From SAR116 cluster bacterium (GTDB lineage: Bacteria > Pseudomonadota > Alphaproteobacteria > Puniceispirillales > Puniceispirillaceae): a stretch of 16,190 nt of DNA. Below, piece after piece: positions 7,435-15,600 of this stretch. How positions within the stretch are numbered: position 1 is the stretch's first letter; the number at the start of each line of letters is the position of its first letter. The notes below the pieces were generated by a model, which saw only the letters and a list, made by a program, of their open reading frames with translations, made no database searches and was not told where the DNA came from. The stretch covers positions 8,406 to 24,595 of the forward strand of contig PBLR01000017.1 of NCBI GenBank assembly GCA_002722385.1. Reading direction: 5' to 3'. The translations under genes and the position numbers were made by a program.

Positions 7435-7635
7435 TCAGCTTTCCGTTGCCGCAAGCCAGCTGATGACCCGGCCAGCCGGAAACAGCCAGGCCAGACCAGC
7501 GGCCAGAAAATACGCCAGATCAAGAGACCAATGAATGCCCACCACAAACCCAGAAAGATACAGGCACAACATCACATAAACCGAAATGGCCGGAACCAAC
7601 AGAACAGCAATGATCAAATGACGCCAGCGTTTCAT
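7435..7635 (-). CDS. DUF2842 small membrane protein
   Basis: A 66-residue protein with two predicted transmembrane helices (about 7-28 and 38-60). It has the DUF2842 pattern typical of Alphaproteobacteria: a short basic start, a first helix, the HWxxxLAYFLxAGLxWxxPA block (35-54), and a final RVISWL segment. No function is known for the family. The ATG at 7635 has AAAGGA about 11 bases upstream. It lies 39 bases after the TauE/SafE gene, so the two are probably cotranscribed. Ten bases before the end of the region downstream, TAACCA-GAAT-TGGTTA (7410-7425) could form a small hairpin after its stop, without a T-run. Confidence 0.8.
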   Translation of the reverse strand: MKRWRHLIIAVLLVPAISVYVMLCLYLSGFVVGIHWSLDLAYFLAAGLAWLFPAGRVISWLAATES

Positions 7636-7674
7636 GAGGTCAGCATTTCCTTTGTCTGGTCAGAGGCGGCGGTA

Positions 7675-8496
7675 TCAGCCTACAGCAGTCCATATAAGTC
7701 TGAGTCCCAGCAGCACAAGAGCAAGATGACCAATCTTGTAAAACAGCTGGTCCGACATATTCCGGTTCAGCCACTTGCCCACGAGCACGCCAAGCTGAAT
7801 AACCGGTAGCAAGATAAAGCTGATCCCCATGGTCTGCGGCGAGAACAGGTCAAGTTCAAAAAACAGAGGGATTTTTGCCAGATTGATGATCAGGAAATAC
7901 CAGGCCAAAGTACCGACAAAGAAAAACCGGTGTATCGCCATAGGCAGCATAAAGATCTGCACCCCGATGCCGCCTGTCAGCGAGATAAAGCTGGACAGGC
8001 CAGACAATGTACACCAGATGGCTGAGCGCTGGCGAAAGCGGCGGCGGATATGCCGGATGGCCGCACGGGGCCGGGCCGCGGCCTGTGGTCTGAACACTCT
8101 CAACCAGTACCGCCCTCCGGTCACCAGAGCCAACGCCCCTATCACCGCTTTCAATGTGCTGTCATCTATCACCTCAATGAAAAGATAGCCCAGAAACTGG
8201 CCGATAATCGCCATCACCACCATCCAGAACAACAGCTTTTTTACCGCATAGCCCCGCCAGATCCACACTGTCCAGAAATCCGCCATCAGATAAAGCGGCA
8301 GCAAAATCGCCAGAGTGGCCTTGGCCGGCAGAATGGTCAGCATCAACGGCGCGGACAAGGCCCCCAGAGCCCCGCCAAACCCTGATTTTGAGATAGACAC
8401 AGACAGAACCGCTATGCAGCAAACCGCCCAGAACAGGAGGTCAGGCTGCGTGCTGAGATTCAGATCAGATAAAAACACAGAAAACGGATCGGACAT
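7675..8496 (-). CDS. TauE/SafE-family sulfite/organic-anion permease
   Basis: A 273-residue inner-membrane protein of the TauE/SafE (DUF81) family, which exports or moves sulfite, sulfonate-derived and other small organic anions. Visible features are a first helix with the family glycine-rich run SKSGFGGALGALSAPLML (about 37-54), a hydrophobic pair around LLPLYLMADFW and FWMVVMAIIGQFLGYLF, a basic cytoplasmic loop (RPRAAIRHIRRRFRQR, about 142-157), the second repeat SGLSSFISLTGGIGVQIFMLP, and closing helices to residue 270. Seven or eight membrane segments are expected. The substrate cannot be read from the sequence. The ATG at 8496 has only a weak AAAGA site upstream. Nothing ties it directly to the sox genes except orientation. 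Confidence 0.85.
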   Translation of the reverse strand: MSDPFSVFLSDLNLSTQPDLLFWAVCCIAVLSVSISKSGFGGALGALSAPLMLTILPAKATLAILLPLYLMADFWTVWIWRGYAVKKLLFWMVVMAIIGQFLGYLFIEVIDDSTLKAVIGALALVTGGRYWLRVFRPQAAARPRAAIRHIRRRFRQRSAIWCTLSGLSSFISLTGGIGVQIFMLPMAIHRFFFVGTLAWYFLIINLAKIPLFFELDLFSPQTMGISFILLPVIQLGVLVGKWLNRNMSDQLFYKIGHLALVLLGLRLIWTAVG

Positions 8497-8521
8497 AAAC
8501 CAGTCTTTAAATGATTAAGAG

Positions 8522-8531
8522 TGTGCGCACA
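8522..8531. repeat. 10-bp perfect palindrome upstream of the permease gene
   Basis: TGTGCGCACA reads identically on both strands, 26 bases before the permease start codon. A direct repeat AGTTCA separated by 7 bases lies nearby (about 8545-8563). Either could be a regulator site for the permease-DUF2842 pair. No clear promoter was found between 8497 and 8582. Confidence 0.3.
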
Positions 8532-8582
8532 GGCCTGATGAGAAGTTCATACCAAGAGTTCACAAAACACAGATGAATGAAG

Positions 8583-9014
8583 TCACCGCACCGGCGGCCT
8601 GACCCCGTCAAGATTGAACTCCTGTTCAAGAAAAGATGTCATATCACGTTTATACCAGCTTTCAAAATCCCACAGCTCTGCGGCGACCATCTGCTGGTCA
8701 GGAAGATACACATCTGCGGCTTGCGGGCCGGTGGCGGTGGTCACCTCAAGGCTGATGCGACGGTAATGAGCACCTTCAAACTGATCCAATTTGCCAACTG
8801 AAGACGCCTGGAGTCCGGTTGCCAGCAGCCCGTTCACCAGACCCCCAGAACAAGCCACCAGCATAGGATAAAGAGCACCGTCAACACGTCTGACTTCATA
8901 GCCGCCAAGCTCTGCCCGATGCAGCTGATCAGGCGGCAGGTCTGATCCCAGTACGGCCCGGCGGACCTCTGCTGCGCGTAACGTGCCGTAAAAAAACAAT
9001 GCTGTTGTTGTCAT
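8583..9014 (-). CDS. Gamma-glutamylcyclotransferase-like (AIG2/GGCT fold) protein
   Basis: A 143-residue GGCT-fold protein. The substrate-binding loop is FFYGTLR (7-13), and the likely catalytic acid is E80 in KLDQFEGAHYRR, matching the LDxxEGxxYxR pattern of the AIG2/GGCT family. Members release 5-oxoproline from gamma-glutamyl amino acids, act on gamma-glutamylamines, or are uncharacterised hydrolases. The C-terminal part (ELWDFESWYKRDM) is also usual for this group. The ATG at 9014 has AAAGGA about 9 bases upstream. It follows dinB by 33 bases on the same strand, probably in one transcript. Confidence 0.82.
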   Translation of the reverse strand: MTTTALFFYGTLRAAEVRRAVLGSDLPPDQLHRAELGGYEVRRVDGALYPMLVACSGGLVNGLLATGLQASSVGKLDQFEGAHYRRISLEVTTATGPQAADVYLPDQQMVAAELWDFESWYKRDMTSFLEQEFNLDGVRPPVR

Positions 9015-9047
9015 GCTGTCATCCTTTTTCTCAGCAGCTCGTCTGCC

Positions 9048-10415
9048 TTATGTTTTGTCGGGGGTCTTTTTTTGTTTGCGGGCTTCAAAGGAGAACCGGC
9101 GGCCAGTCTTGACCAGTTCTGCGCCCAGCTTGGTGCGCACGCTGTCCAGCGCTTCTTCCAGCCTGTCCTGTCTGTGCGCGACATTCTGATCAAGGGTGGC
9201 AAACAGGTCCGGCCCCGGTTCAGCCTTTTCTGTCCCGCCTGCTGCCTCGTCAACAACAGAAACGCCAACCCCCAGCAGGCGCCATGATTTATCAGGGCTT
9301 GCTTCTTTTTCAATAAGCTCTGCTGCCACCTCAAACAGGCGATGGGCCATCTGGGTCGGCCTGTCCAGACGCCGGGTCCGGGTCAAGAGCTGATGATTGG
9401 GGCGTTTCAGCTTGACCGTCACATTCACAGCGTCCATCTGTTGGTCTTTCAGCCGCTGCGAGACAGATTGTGCCAGCGTCTCCGCAATGCTCAGCAAATC
9501 AGGCAGGGCTGATATATCTTGTGCAAATGTGGTCTCTGAAGAGACTGATTTCGCCGCACGGCTGGTTTCTACAACACGCGGGTCAATGCCGCAGGCCAAT
9601 TGTTTCACCCGCTCAGCATCCCGTCCCAGAAGCGTGCGCAACCGCGGCGCGGGACAGGCGGCAATATCACCGCATTTATGCAGGCCTGCCGCGTTCAGCT
9701 TTTTTGTGCTCACCTTGCCAAGGCCGAATAGAATCTGAACCGGCTTGTCCTGTAACCAGCTTTGGGCCTGTACCTCGCCAATCACATAATAGCCATCTGG
9801 TTTATCCTGATCAGAAGCAATTTTGGCCATCGATTTATTCTGGGCCAGCCCCACAGACACTGTCACACCGATTTCAGAACGCACGCGCTGCTGAAAGGCG
9901 GCAAGCACCTCAGCCGGGCTTTTTTTATGCAGCTTTTGGGTGCCTGTTAAATCAAGGAAGGCTTCATCAATCGACAAAGGCTGAACCAGAGGCGTTAAGG
10001 ACAGCATCATCTGTCTGATTTGTCTGCCAACATGCTGATAGTGAGACATGCGCGGTTTAATGACAATGAGGTCCGGACAGGCTTTACGCGCCTGCCAGCT
10101 GGGCATGGCTGAACGGATGCCATATTGGCGCGCCACATAACAGGCGGCCGCCACCACACCGCGATCACCACCCCCGACAATAACAGGCTTGCCGATCAGA
10201 TCAGGGTTATCCCGTTTTTCCACCGAGCAATAAAACGCATCACAATCAATATGCGCCATGGTCAGGGAAAACAGCTCATCATGCAGAACCACACGGCTGC
10301 CGCCACATGACGGGCAAGCCGGCACAGACAGCCCTTCATCTTGTCCGGCAAACCCATAATGACCCGCCAGCAGACAATCACGGCAGATAAAGCCTTTTGA
10401 ATGGGCCGGTGTCAT
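9048..10415 (-). CDS. dinB: DNA polymerase IV (Y family) with N-terminal zinc ribbon
   Basis: An error-prone translesion polymerase of 455 residues if started at ATG 10415. Before the palm comes a zinc-ribbon-like extension with C11/C14 (CRDC) and C34/C37 (CPSC), seen in a subset of alphaproteobacterial DinB proteins. Catalytic residues are D57 in AHIDCDAFY and D150/E151 in SIDEAFLDLT; Y62 is at the steric gate. The thumb and helix-hairpin-helix region (GLGKVSTKKL) and the little-finger domain follow. Near the C-terminus PGPDLFATLD lies where the clamp-binding (Q)LxLF motif normally sits, degenerate in this copy. A TTG at 10538 with GGGGG upstream would add 41 residues without recognised features, so the true start is uncertain. 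Confidence 0.93.
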   Translation of the reverse strand: MTPAHSKGFICRDCLLAGHYGFAGQDEGLSVPACPSCGGSRVVLHDELFSLTMAHIDCDAFYCSVEKRDNPDLIGKPVIVGGGDRGVVAAACYVARQYGIRSAMPSWQARKACPDLIVIKPRMSHYQHVGRQIRQMMLSLTPLVQPLSIDEAFLDLTGTQKLHKKSPAEVLAAFQQRVRSEIGVTVSVGLAQNKSMAKIASDQDKPDGYYVIGEVQAQSWLQDKPVQILFGLGKVSTKKLNAAGLHKCGDIAACPAPRLRTLLGRDAERVKQLACGIDPRVVETSRAAKSVSSETTFAQDISALPDLLSIAETLAQSVSQRLKDQQMDAVNVTVKLKRPNHQLLTRTRRLDRPTQMAHRLFEVAAELIEKEASPDKSWRLLGVGVSVVDEAAGGTEKAEPGPDLFATLDQNVAHRQDRLEEALDSVRTKLGAELVKTGRRFSFEARKQKKTPDKT

Positions 10416-10720
10416 AAGACATGCCTGTGCCGCAACTGGCGCGAGAAGACAGCCCGCCGGAGATGAGGTGCGTCCAAATTGCAGCCGGTCTGATTTATTT
10501 TGCGAATCATCTGTGTCTTTGGTCCTGTTGTTCGCCAAAAAACCCCCGTTAAGTCTGACAAATTGTGGGCAGACTGAACACCCAAAAAGATCACAGAACA
10601 GGGTTTGATCATAAAATTACAAAAACAGAGGGTAAAGTCTGTCTCAACACCAGAATACAGCGCTGAAAAGACGGAAAATTACTTTTTAAAAAATTTAACA
10701 AAAATGTAACTTTTCAGTAC
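10416..10720. other. Divergent intergenic region between dinB and the DUF1127 unit
   Basis: Part of this stretch (10416-10538) may be coding if dinB starts at the TTG. The rest has no supported gene. From about 10661 to 10720 it is strongly AT-rich (runs of A and T), as expected for a promoter-upstream region. GAAC-N7-GATC (10596-10610) is one base from the GTTC-N7-GTTC type LexA box of Alphaproteobacteria, read on either strand. Confidence 0.5.
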
Positions 10721-10749
10721 TTTACAAACCAATTAAGTCAGCATATATG
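10721..10749 (+). promoter_or_regulatory. Candidate sigma-70 promoter of the DUF1127 unit
   Basis: TTTACA (10721-10726) and TATATG (10744-10749) are 17 bases apart, and the sequence upstream is AT-rich like an UP element. A start near 10756 would rule out the in-frame ATG at 10747 and supports translation from 10864 with a leader of about 108 bases. The nearby CCTATATC (10751-10758) resembles alphaproteobacterial RpoH -10 elements, but no matching -35 was found. Confidence 0.45.
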
Positions 10750-10846
10750 TCCTATATCAGCAAAGCCTTGCCACATCCTGACAGACTTTGTCTGAACCAT
10801 TCTCAACCTGTAACCTGCATGCTCAATGTTGAGCCGGGGGACACTT

Positions 10847-10867
10847 ATGAAAGGGTCAGACCAATGA
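10847..10867 (+). other. Six-codon upstream ORF overlapping the DUF1127 start
   Basis: ATG at 10847 opens a frame encoding MKGSDQ and a TGA whose last bases form ATGA with the DUF1127 start at 10864. GGGGG (10836-10840) sits 6 bases before it, a better ribosome binding site than many genes here have. It could couple translation of the leader to that of DUF1127. A small hairpin (GCTCA/TGAGC, 10820-10833) lies just upstream. Confidence 0.35.
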
Positions 10868-11061
10868 CACAAATAAAGCACGCCGCAAACGACAACGCAC
10901 CAACATTTCTGGGCCGCCTGAAAGCGTGGCTGGAATATTCAACAGCGGTTTCTTCACTGAACCGCCTGGATGACAGAACACTGGCCGATATTGGCCTGAA
11001 AAGAGACCAGATCAGCGATTTCGTCAAATCATGGTCAGTAAAGAATGATGATGCTGCATAA
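10864..11061 (+). CDS. DUF1127 small protein
   Basis: A 65-residue protein with a C-terminal DUF1127 domain (about 17-52): a hydrophobic helix (LGRLKAWLEY), then LNRLDDRTLADIGLKRDQI, the near-invariant L-x-x-LDDR-x-LADIGL-x-R signature. Alphaproteobacterial DUF1127 proteins are abundant small regulators; in Rhodobacter one (CcaF1) binds RNA, and the genes are often cotranscribed with CcsR/cuckoo small RNAs. ATG 10864 is chosen because AAAGGG lies 8 bases upstream and the candidate promoter overlaps the alternative ATG at 10747, which would give 104 residues with an unrecognised leader. Translation may be coupled to the six-codon ORF before it. Confidence 0.85.
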   Translation: MTQIKHAANDNAPTFLGRLKAWLEYSTAVSSLNRLDDRTLADIGLKRDQISDFVKSWSVKNDDAA

Positions 11062-11070
11062 CAAATAACA

Positions 11071-11178
11071 GGACCAGACGCCGCCTTTCCTCCCCCTCAT
11101 ATCGCGGCGTAATGACTGGTCCTGATGCAAACCATCGAAGAGCGGAACCGTTTGATAAAAATGGGTTCCGCTTTTTTT
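11071..11178 (+). ncRNA. Cuckoo/CcsR-like RNA: CU-rich-loop hairpin plus terminator
   Basis: Nine bases after the DUF1127 stop, 11071-11084 pairs with 11104-11110 and 11116-11122: two 7-bp helices with a 5-base bulge (AATGA, 11111-11115). The 19-base loop (11085-11103) is almost pure pyrimidine, with CCTCCCCCTC at its core. An intrinsic terminator follows at 11141-11178. A DUF1127 gene followed by hairpins with a CCUCCUCCC-type loop is the layout of the alphaproteobacterial cuckoo/CcsR RNAs, which are processed from the mRNA 3' end. The loop copies the anti-Shine-Dalgarno sequence of 16S rRNA, so it could bind ribosome binding sites. This copy has one such hairpin, and the loop is not the exact consensus. 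Confidence 0.55.
11141..11178 (+). terminator. Intrinsic terminator of the DUF1127 unit
   Basis: AGCGGAACC (11141-11149) pairs perfectly with GGTTCCGCT (11164-11172), followed by seven T (11172-11178). The loop is 14 bases. This closes the DUF1127-RNA transcript before the efflux genes. Confidence 0.85.
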
Positions 11179-11182
11179 ATGT

Positions 11183-11210
11183 TTGGAATCTGGCGTTCGC
11201 GGCATATTAT
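11183..11210 (+). promoter_or_regulatory. Candidate sigma-70 promoter of the RND efflux operon
   Basis: TTGGAA (11183-11188) and TATTAT (11205-11210) are 16 bases apart, directly after the preceding terminator. A start near 11217 gives a leader of about 67 bases. Confidence 0.4.
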
Positions 11211-11223
11211 TTTAACATCATCT

Positions 11224-11236
11224 GGCGGGTCCCGCC
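11224..11236. promoter_or_regulatory. Perfect palindrome in the efflux leader (possible operator)
   Basis: GGCGGG-T-CCCGCC is a 6-bp perfect inverted repeat with a single central base, located right after the predicted transcription start. That position suits a repressor site for an efflux operon. It is too tight to form an RNA hairpin with full pairing. Confidence 0.3.
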
Positions 11237-11283
11237 TGTCGGGCCTGATGCCCACACTACCCGCAGGACAGTATGAGGTTAAT

Positions 11284-12600
11284 ATGTTCGGACATTTATT
11301 GTCTGTTGCCACCCGGACGAAATCTGTGGTTGCGTCAGCGCTTCTTCTTTCTTTTTTTCTCCCCGCACCTGTCTGGTCACAATATAACCGGTCGACACCT
11401 GTTGAAACGGCGCTGGCCGAAGAACAGGTTCTGGCAAGGCAAATCACCGTTCAGGGCCGGGTCCGGTCTGGTCTGCCGCATGAAATCAGCGCCCCCCTGA
11501 CCGCGGTCACCCGCATTGAGGCCCTGAGAACAGGTGATTTTGTTGAACAGGGCCAGACTCTGGCTGTTCAAGATACAGATGATCTGAAGACGCAAAGACA
11601 GCGCACCATGCTGAGGTTATCAGAGACAAGACAAAGTGAGAACCAAGCAAAAACAGACCTGACTTTCAGAATAAAACTGGCTGAACTGGCGATGCGCAAG
11701 CTGGAGCTGTTGCGGCAAAGGGCCGAGCGGGCACAAAGCCTGGTGAACAGAGGCACATTGTCTGCAGAAGCCTATGAAACTGTGCAAGGCAATCTGCTGG
11801 CCGCAGAAGAACAGCTGATCACGCGCCAACAAGCCGTCAGCCAGCTTCAGGCCCAGCTCTCTGTGTTCAGCATCACGCTGCAGCAGCTGCAGCTGGATCT
11901 GGATGAGCTGGACAGAGATATTCGCGCAGCCACACTCATCGCCCCTGTTTCAGGACAGCTGGTTGAACTGGTTGAAGGGAATAACCGGTTTTTAAGAGAA
12001 GGTGACAGCGTTGCCAGCATCAGAAACCAGCAGGATTTTGAAATTGAAGCCCAGATCCCGGCTGATTATATCGGGTTTGTGGAACAGGCCGGAGAGGTTC
12101 AGGCCAGCTATGGCAACAGGTCGCCAAATGGCGGATTTGCCGCCCGCGAACCCCTTAATCTGGTGTTCAGGGCAACCTTGCCGCTGGAAAACAGTCGCAC
12201 CGGCACACGGACCGTCAGGTTCAAGGCTGCAGCCGCCCTGCCCGCCAGCCTGCAGGCAGATAACACGCCGGTAAACATCCATGTTCCTTCTGGTCAGCCT
12301 GAGCCTGTGATCACGATCCCGCAAGATGCGATTATTCCGGTATCTGCCGGTCATATCGTGTTTGTGGTCAGTGAGGACAGAGCCAAACGCCGCATCGTTG
12401 CGCTGGGCGGCACAGACGGGAATAATGTGATCATCACAACAGGGCTGAGCGCCGGGGATATTGTCGTTGTAAAGGGAAATGAAGGTCTGTCAGACGGCAG
12501 CAAAGTTCAATTGCCCGGACGCCAGCCAAAAGGACAGGCTGGCGGCAAACGGCCAAACGGTCAGGCCGGGAAAAAACCGCAACAAGCCGCCTCTCAATAG
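11284..12600 (+). CDS. RND efflux periplasmic adaptor (membrane fusion protein)
   Basis: A 438-residue adaptor linking an inner-membrane RND pump to an outer-membrane channel. A signal peptide covers about 1-32 (basic RTK, then a hydrophobic run, ending near VWS). Next come the first half of the lipoyl-like domain (about 62-98), a long helical hairpin of Gln/Leu/Arg-rich coiled coil (about 100-212), the second lipoyl half (LIAPVSGQLVELVEG, 218-232), a beta-barrel domain, and a membrane-proximal domain (IPQDAIIP onward). The last 25 or so residues are low complexity (Gly/Gln/Lys/Pro repeats such as GQAG). ATG 11284 has GAGG 5 bases upstream; a longer frame from 11125 runs through the terminator and is rejected. 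The permease follows after 14 bases. Confidence 0.92.
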   Translation: MFGHLLSVATRTKSVVASALLLSFFLPAPVWSQYNRSTPVETALAEEQVLARQITVQGRVRSGLPHEISAPLTAVTRIEALRTGDFVEQGQTLAVQDTDDLKTQRQRTMLRLSETRQSENQAKTDLTFRIKLAELAMRKLELLRQRAERAQSLVNRGTLSAEAYETVQGNLLAAEEQLITRQQAVSQLQAQLSVFSITLQQLQLDLDELDRDIRAATLIAPVSGQLVELVEGNNRFLREGDSVASIRNQQDFEIEAQIPADYIGFVEQAGEVQASYGNRSPNGGFAAREPLNLVFRATLPLENSRTGTRTVRFKAAAALPASLQADNTPVNIHVPSGQPEPVITIPQDAIIPVSAGHIVFVVSEDRAKRRIVALGGTDGNNVIITTGLSAGDIVVVKGNEGLSDGSKVQLPGRQPKGQAGGKRPNGQAGKKPQQAASQ

Positions 12601-12614
12601 ATGGTGTTTGAAAC

Positions 12615-15600
12615 ATGATTGCTGTGATTAAATCTGCTATCGAACGGCCTGTTGCGGTCATCGCTGTCATGGCTCTTATTGTGATGTTCGGGTTTGTAGC
12701 GGCGCGCACCATTCCGATTCAGATGAGCCCTGATATTGAAAAACCCATTCTTCAGGTCAGGGTGAACTGGGCCGGGGCCACACCAGAAGATGTGGACCGG
12801 GAAGTCGTCAACAGGCTGGAAGATGAGCTGTCCAATTTATCGTCTGTTGAAGAGATATCATCTACCTCACGCACCGGCTCTGCACGGGTGACGCTGACCT
12901 ATGCGGTCGGCACGGATATGGACAAGGCGCTGACGCTGTTGTTAACGAAACTGTCCGGCATTACAAATTTGCCTGATGAGGCCAAAGCCCCTCAGGTAAG
13001 AACCTCTAATTCAGATGACAGCCCGATTGCCAGACTGGCCCTGACCGCGCTGCCTGACACACAAGTTGATGTTGAAAATCTGGGCAGTTTTCTGGATACA
13101 GAAATTGTCTCTCGGTTAGAGCGTGTGCCCGGGGTGGCTGAGGTGGGGTATTTTGGCGGCGGCAGCCAGCAAATGACCATTCGTATCGATCCGGACAAGC
13201 TGGTCAGATATCGTTTATCAATTTCTGAGGTTGTGGCCGCCCTTCGCCAGTCCTCTGCGGTGATTTCCGCAGGGTCAGTTGACCAGGGCAAACGAACCTA
13301 TGCTGTGCGCACGCAAGCTGATTTATTCACCCTGCAGACCGCCGGAACAGCTGTGATCCGCAATGATATGACTGCAGATGGCCAGCTGGTGCCTATTTTG
13401 TTGCAGGATATTGCTGATCTGAGCATTGAGATGCAGAAACGGACCAGCTTCAGGCGGCTGAACGGCGAGAACGCGCTGATCCTGAATGCGCTGAGGGAAC
13501 AAGGCACAAATGTGGTCCAGACCATGCAGCGGCTGCAGGAGGTGATCGAGACGCTGAACAGGGACACGCTGGCCAAGCGCGGGTTGGTTCTGAATCTGGT
13601 TTATGATGAAACAAAATATATTGAATCCGCACTTAACCTGGTGCAGCAGAATATCTGGGTTGGCGGCCTGCTGGCCTTGTCTGTGCTGATCTTGTTTTTA
13701 AGAACCGCCGCCCCGACTTTGATTATCGCTGCGGCAATACCAATTTCTGTGATCGGCACATTTGTGGCGATTGCCGCGCTGGGCCTGTCAATTAATGTGA
13801 TTTCTCTGGCCGGGCTGGCCTTTGCGGTTGGTATGGTGGTGGATGCATCAATCGTATCTCAGGAAAATATATTCAGGCTGCGGCAGTCAGGCATGGACGC
13901 GGCCCGTTCAGCCTTTCATGGCGCGCGCCAGGTCTGGGCCCCTATTCTGGGCTCTGCGCTGACAACTGTGCTTGTTTTCATTCCGGTGATCATGCTTGAT
14001 CTGCCGGTTGGCCAGCTGTTCCGTGATATCGGCATTGCCATTTCGGTTGCTGTGCTGATCTCAGTTCTTGTGTCGGCAACGGTGATTCCGTCTATTTCGG
14101 CAGCTTTGCTGAAAGGTGATGCAGATCGCTATTCTCACCCGTTCAGAATAGCTGGTCTTGACCCTCTGGCCAGGCTGGTGCATCGCGCCATGGTCAGCTA
14201 TGCGACCTTTGCGGTGAAGCGGCGTCTGATCGGGCTGGGGCTGGTGGTCCTGATGATCAGCTCAGCCGGCTTTGCGGTATACCGGTTTATGCCGCAAATT
14301 GACTATCTGCCTGACGGGAATGCAAATTTCGTGTTTGGCCGCATTATTGTGCCGCCAGGATATTCAATAGATGAAACCCTGCGGATTGCCGAAAAAATGG
14401 AACAATCTGCAGAACCGCTCTGGCAGGGGCAGACAGAAGCAGACGGGCCGCCAGCAATTTCCCGCTTTTTCTTTGTGGCTTATGCAGGCGGGGCTTTTGC
14501 CGGGGCGGCTGCAGAAGACCCAGCCCGTGTTGGTGAGCTGAAGCGTGTTTTATCCCGACCTGTCTTTTCTGAGCCGGGCGCAAATGCCTTTGTGCGGCAG
14601 GCCTCTTTGTTTGGCCGGTCTGTTGGCGGCTCACGCTCTATCCGTATTGATATCACCGGATCTGATCTGGAGATTATTGCCCCTGTTGCCTGGCGCTTGA
14701 ATGGCCAGTTATCACGGGCCTTTCCGCGTTCTGAAGGCAATCAGGTGCGCATAATTCCCAATCTGTCTTCGGGGACCGCGCAAATTCGGATCAGCCCTGA
14801 CCCTGTCGCGCTGAGCGCGGCCGGACTGACCGCACGCCAGTTTGCAGAAGCGGTGGATGTGCTGAATGACGGCCTGCCTGTTCTGCAGATTCCGTTTGAT
14901 GGAAGCCTGATTGACATTGTCTTGTCTGGCCAGGATGCCGGAGATTATGCGCTGTCTGACCTTGGCGGCCTGCCGGTTATCGGCCAGGGTGGCGAGATTT
15001 ACCGTGTTGACCAGCTGGCCCGTGTAGAGATTATCAGCGCGCCACAGGAAATTCGCCGCATTGGCGGACAGCAGGCTTTATCCATTCAGCTGCGCCCGCA
15101 TGAGGGCCTGCCGCTTGAAGCCGCAATCGCTGAGATAGAGGGCACGATCCTGCCTGCCTTATTTGCCGAAATTGATGATCAGCTTATCCAGATTAAAGTC
15201 AAAGGGGCGGCAAGCGAGCTGGCCAGAACCTGGACAGCGATGCAGCTGAATGTCATGACAGCGATTGGGGTGATATTCCTGTTGATGGTTGTGCTGCTGC
15301 GCAGTTTTATTCTGCCGGCCATAATTCTGCTGGTGATTCCGGTAGCCAGCGCAGGCGGTATCGGCGGGTTGGCGATTCTCAATCTGTTCCTGCGCCAGCC
15401 TCTGGATATGCTGACCATGCTGGGGTTTGTGATCCTGACAGGCATTGTGGTCAATAATGCCATTTTGATGATTGAGCAGACCGTGCTGCATATCAAAGAA
15501 GACAAGCTGGCCGCAGCAGACGCCATTATTGAGGCGACCCGCAACCGGATCAGGCCGATTTTCATGTCAACGCTGACCTCTCTGTTCGGTCTTATCCCTC

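Noticed and set aside
7350..7547. Second small tryptophan-rich frame overlapping the DUF2842 gene
   Set aside because: It is an out-of-frame reading of the DUF2842 gene and its downstream spacer; the DUF2842 frame has the family pattern.
10747..10863. Longer 104-residue form of the DUF1127 protein
   Set aside because: The ATG overlaps the candidate -10 box and has no ribosome binding site; the extra residues match nothing in the family.
11125..11283. N-terminal extension of the efflux adaptor
   Set aside because: It would be translated through an intrinsic terminator and hide the signal peptide; ATG 11284 has a ribosome binding site and is followed directly by a signal sequence.
13850..13890. 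Loss of RND proton-relay residues (single Asp in TM4, Asn in TM10)
   Set aside because: Compared with AcrB they look missing, but the VD/VNN combination is common in other RND groups, so this is not evidence of an inactive pump.
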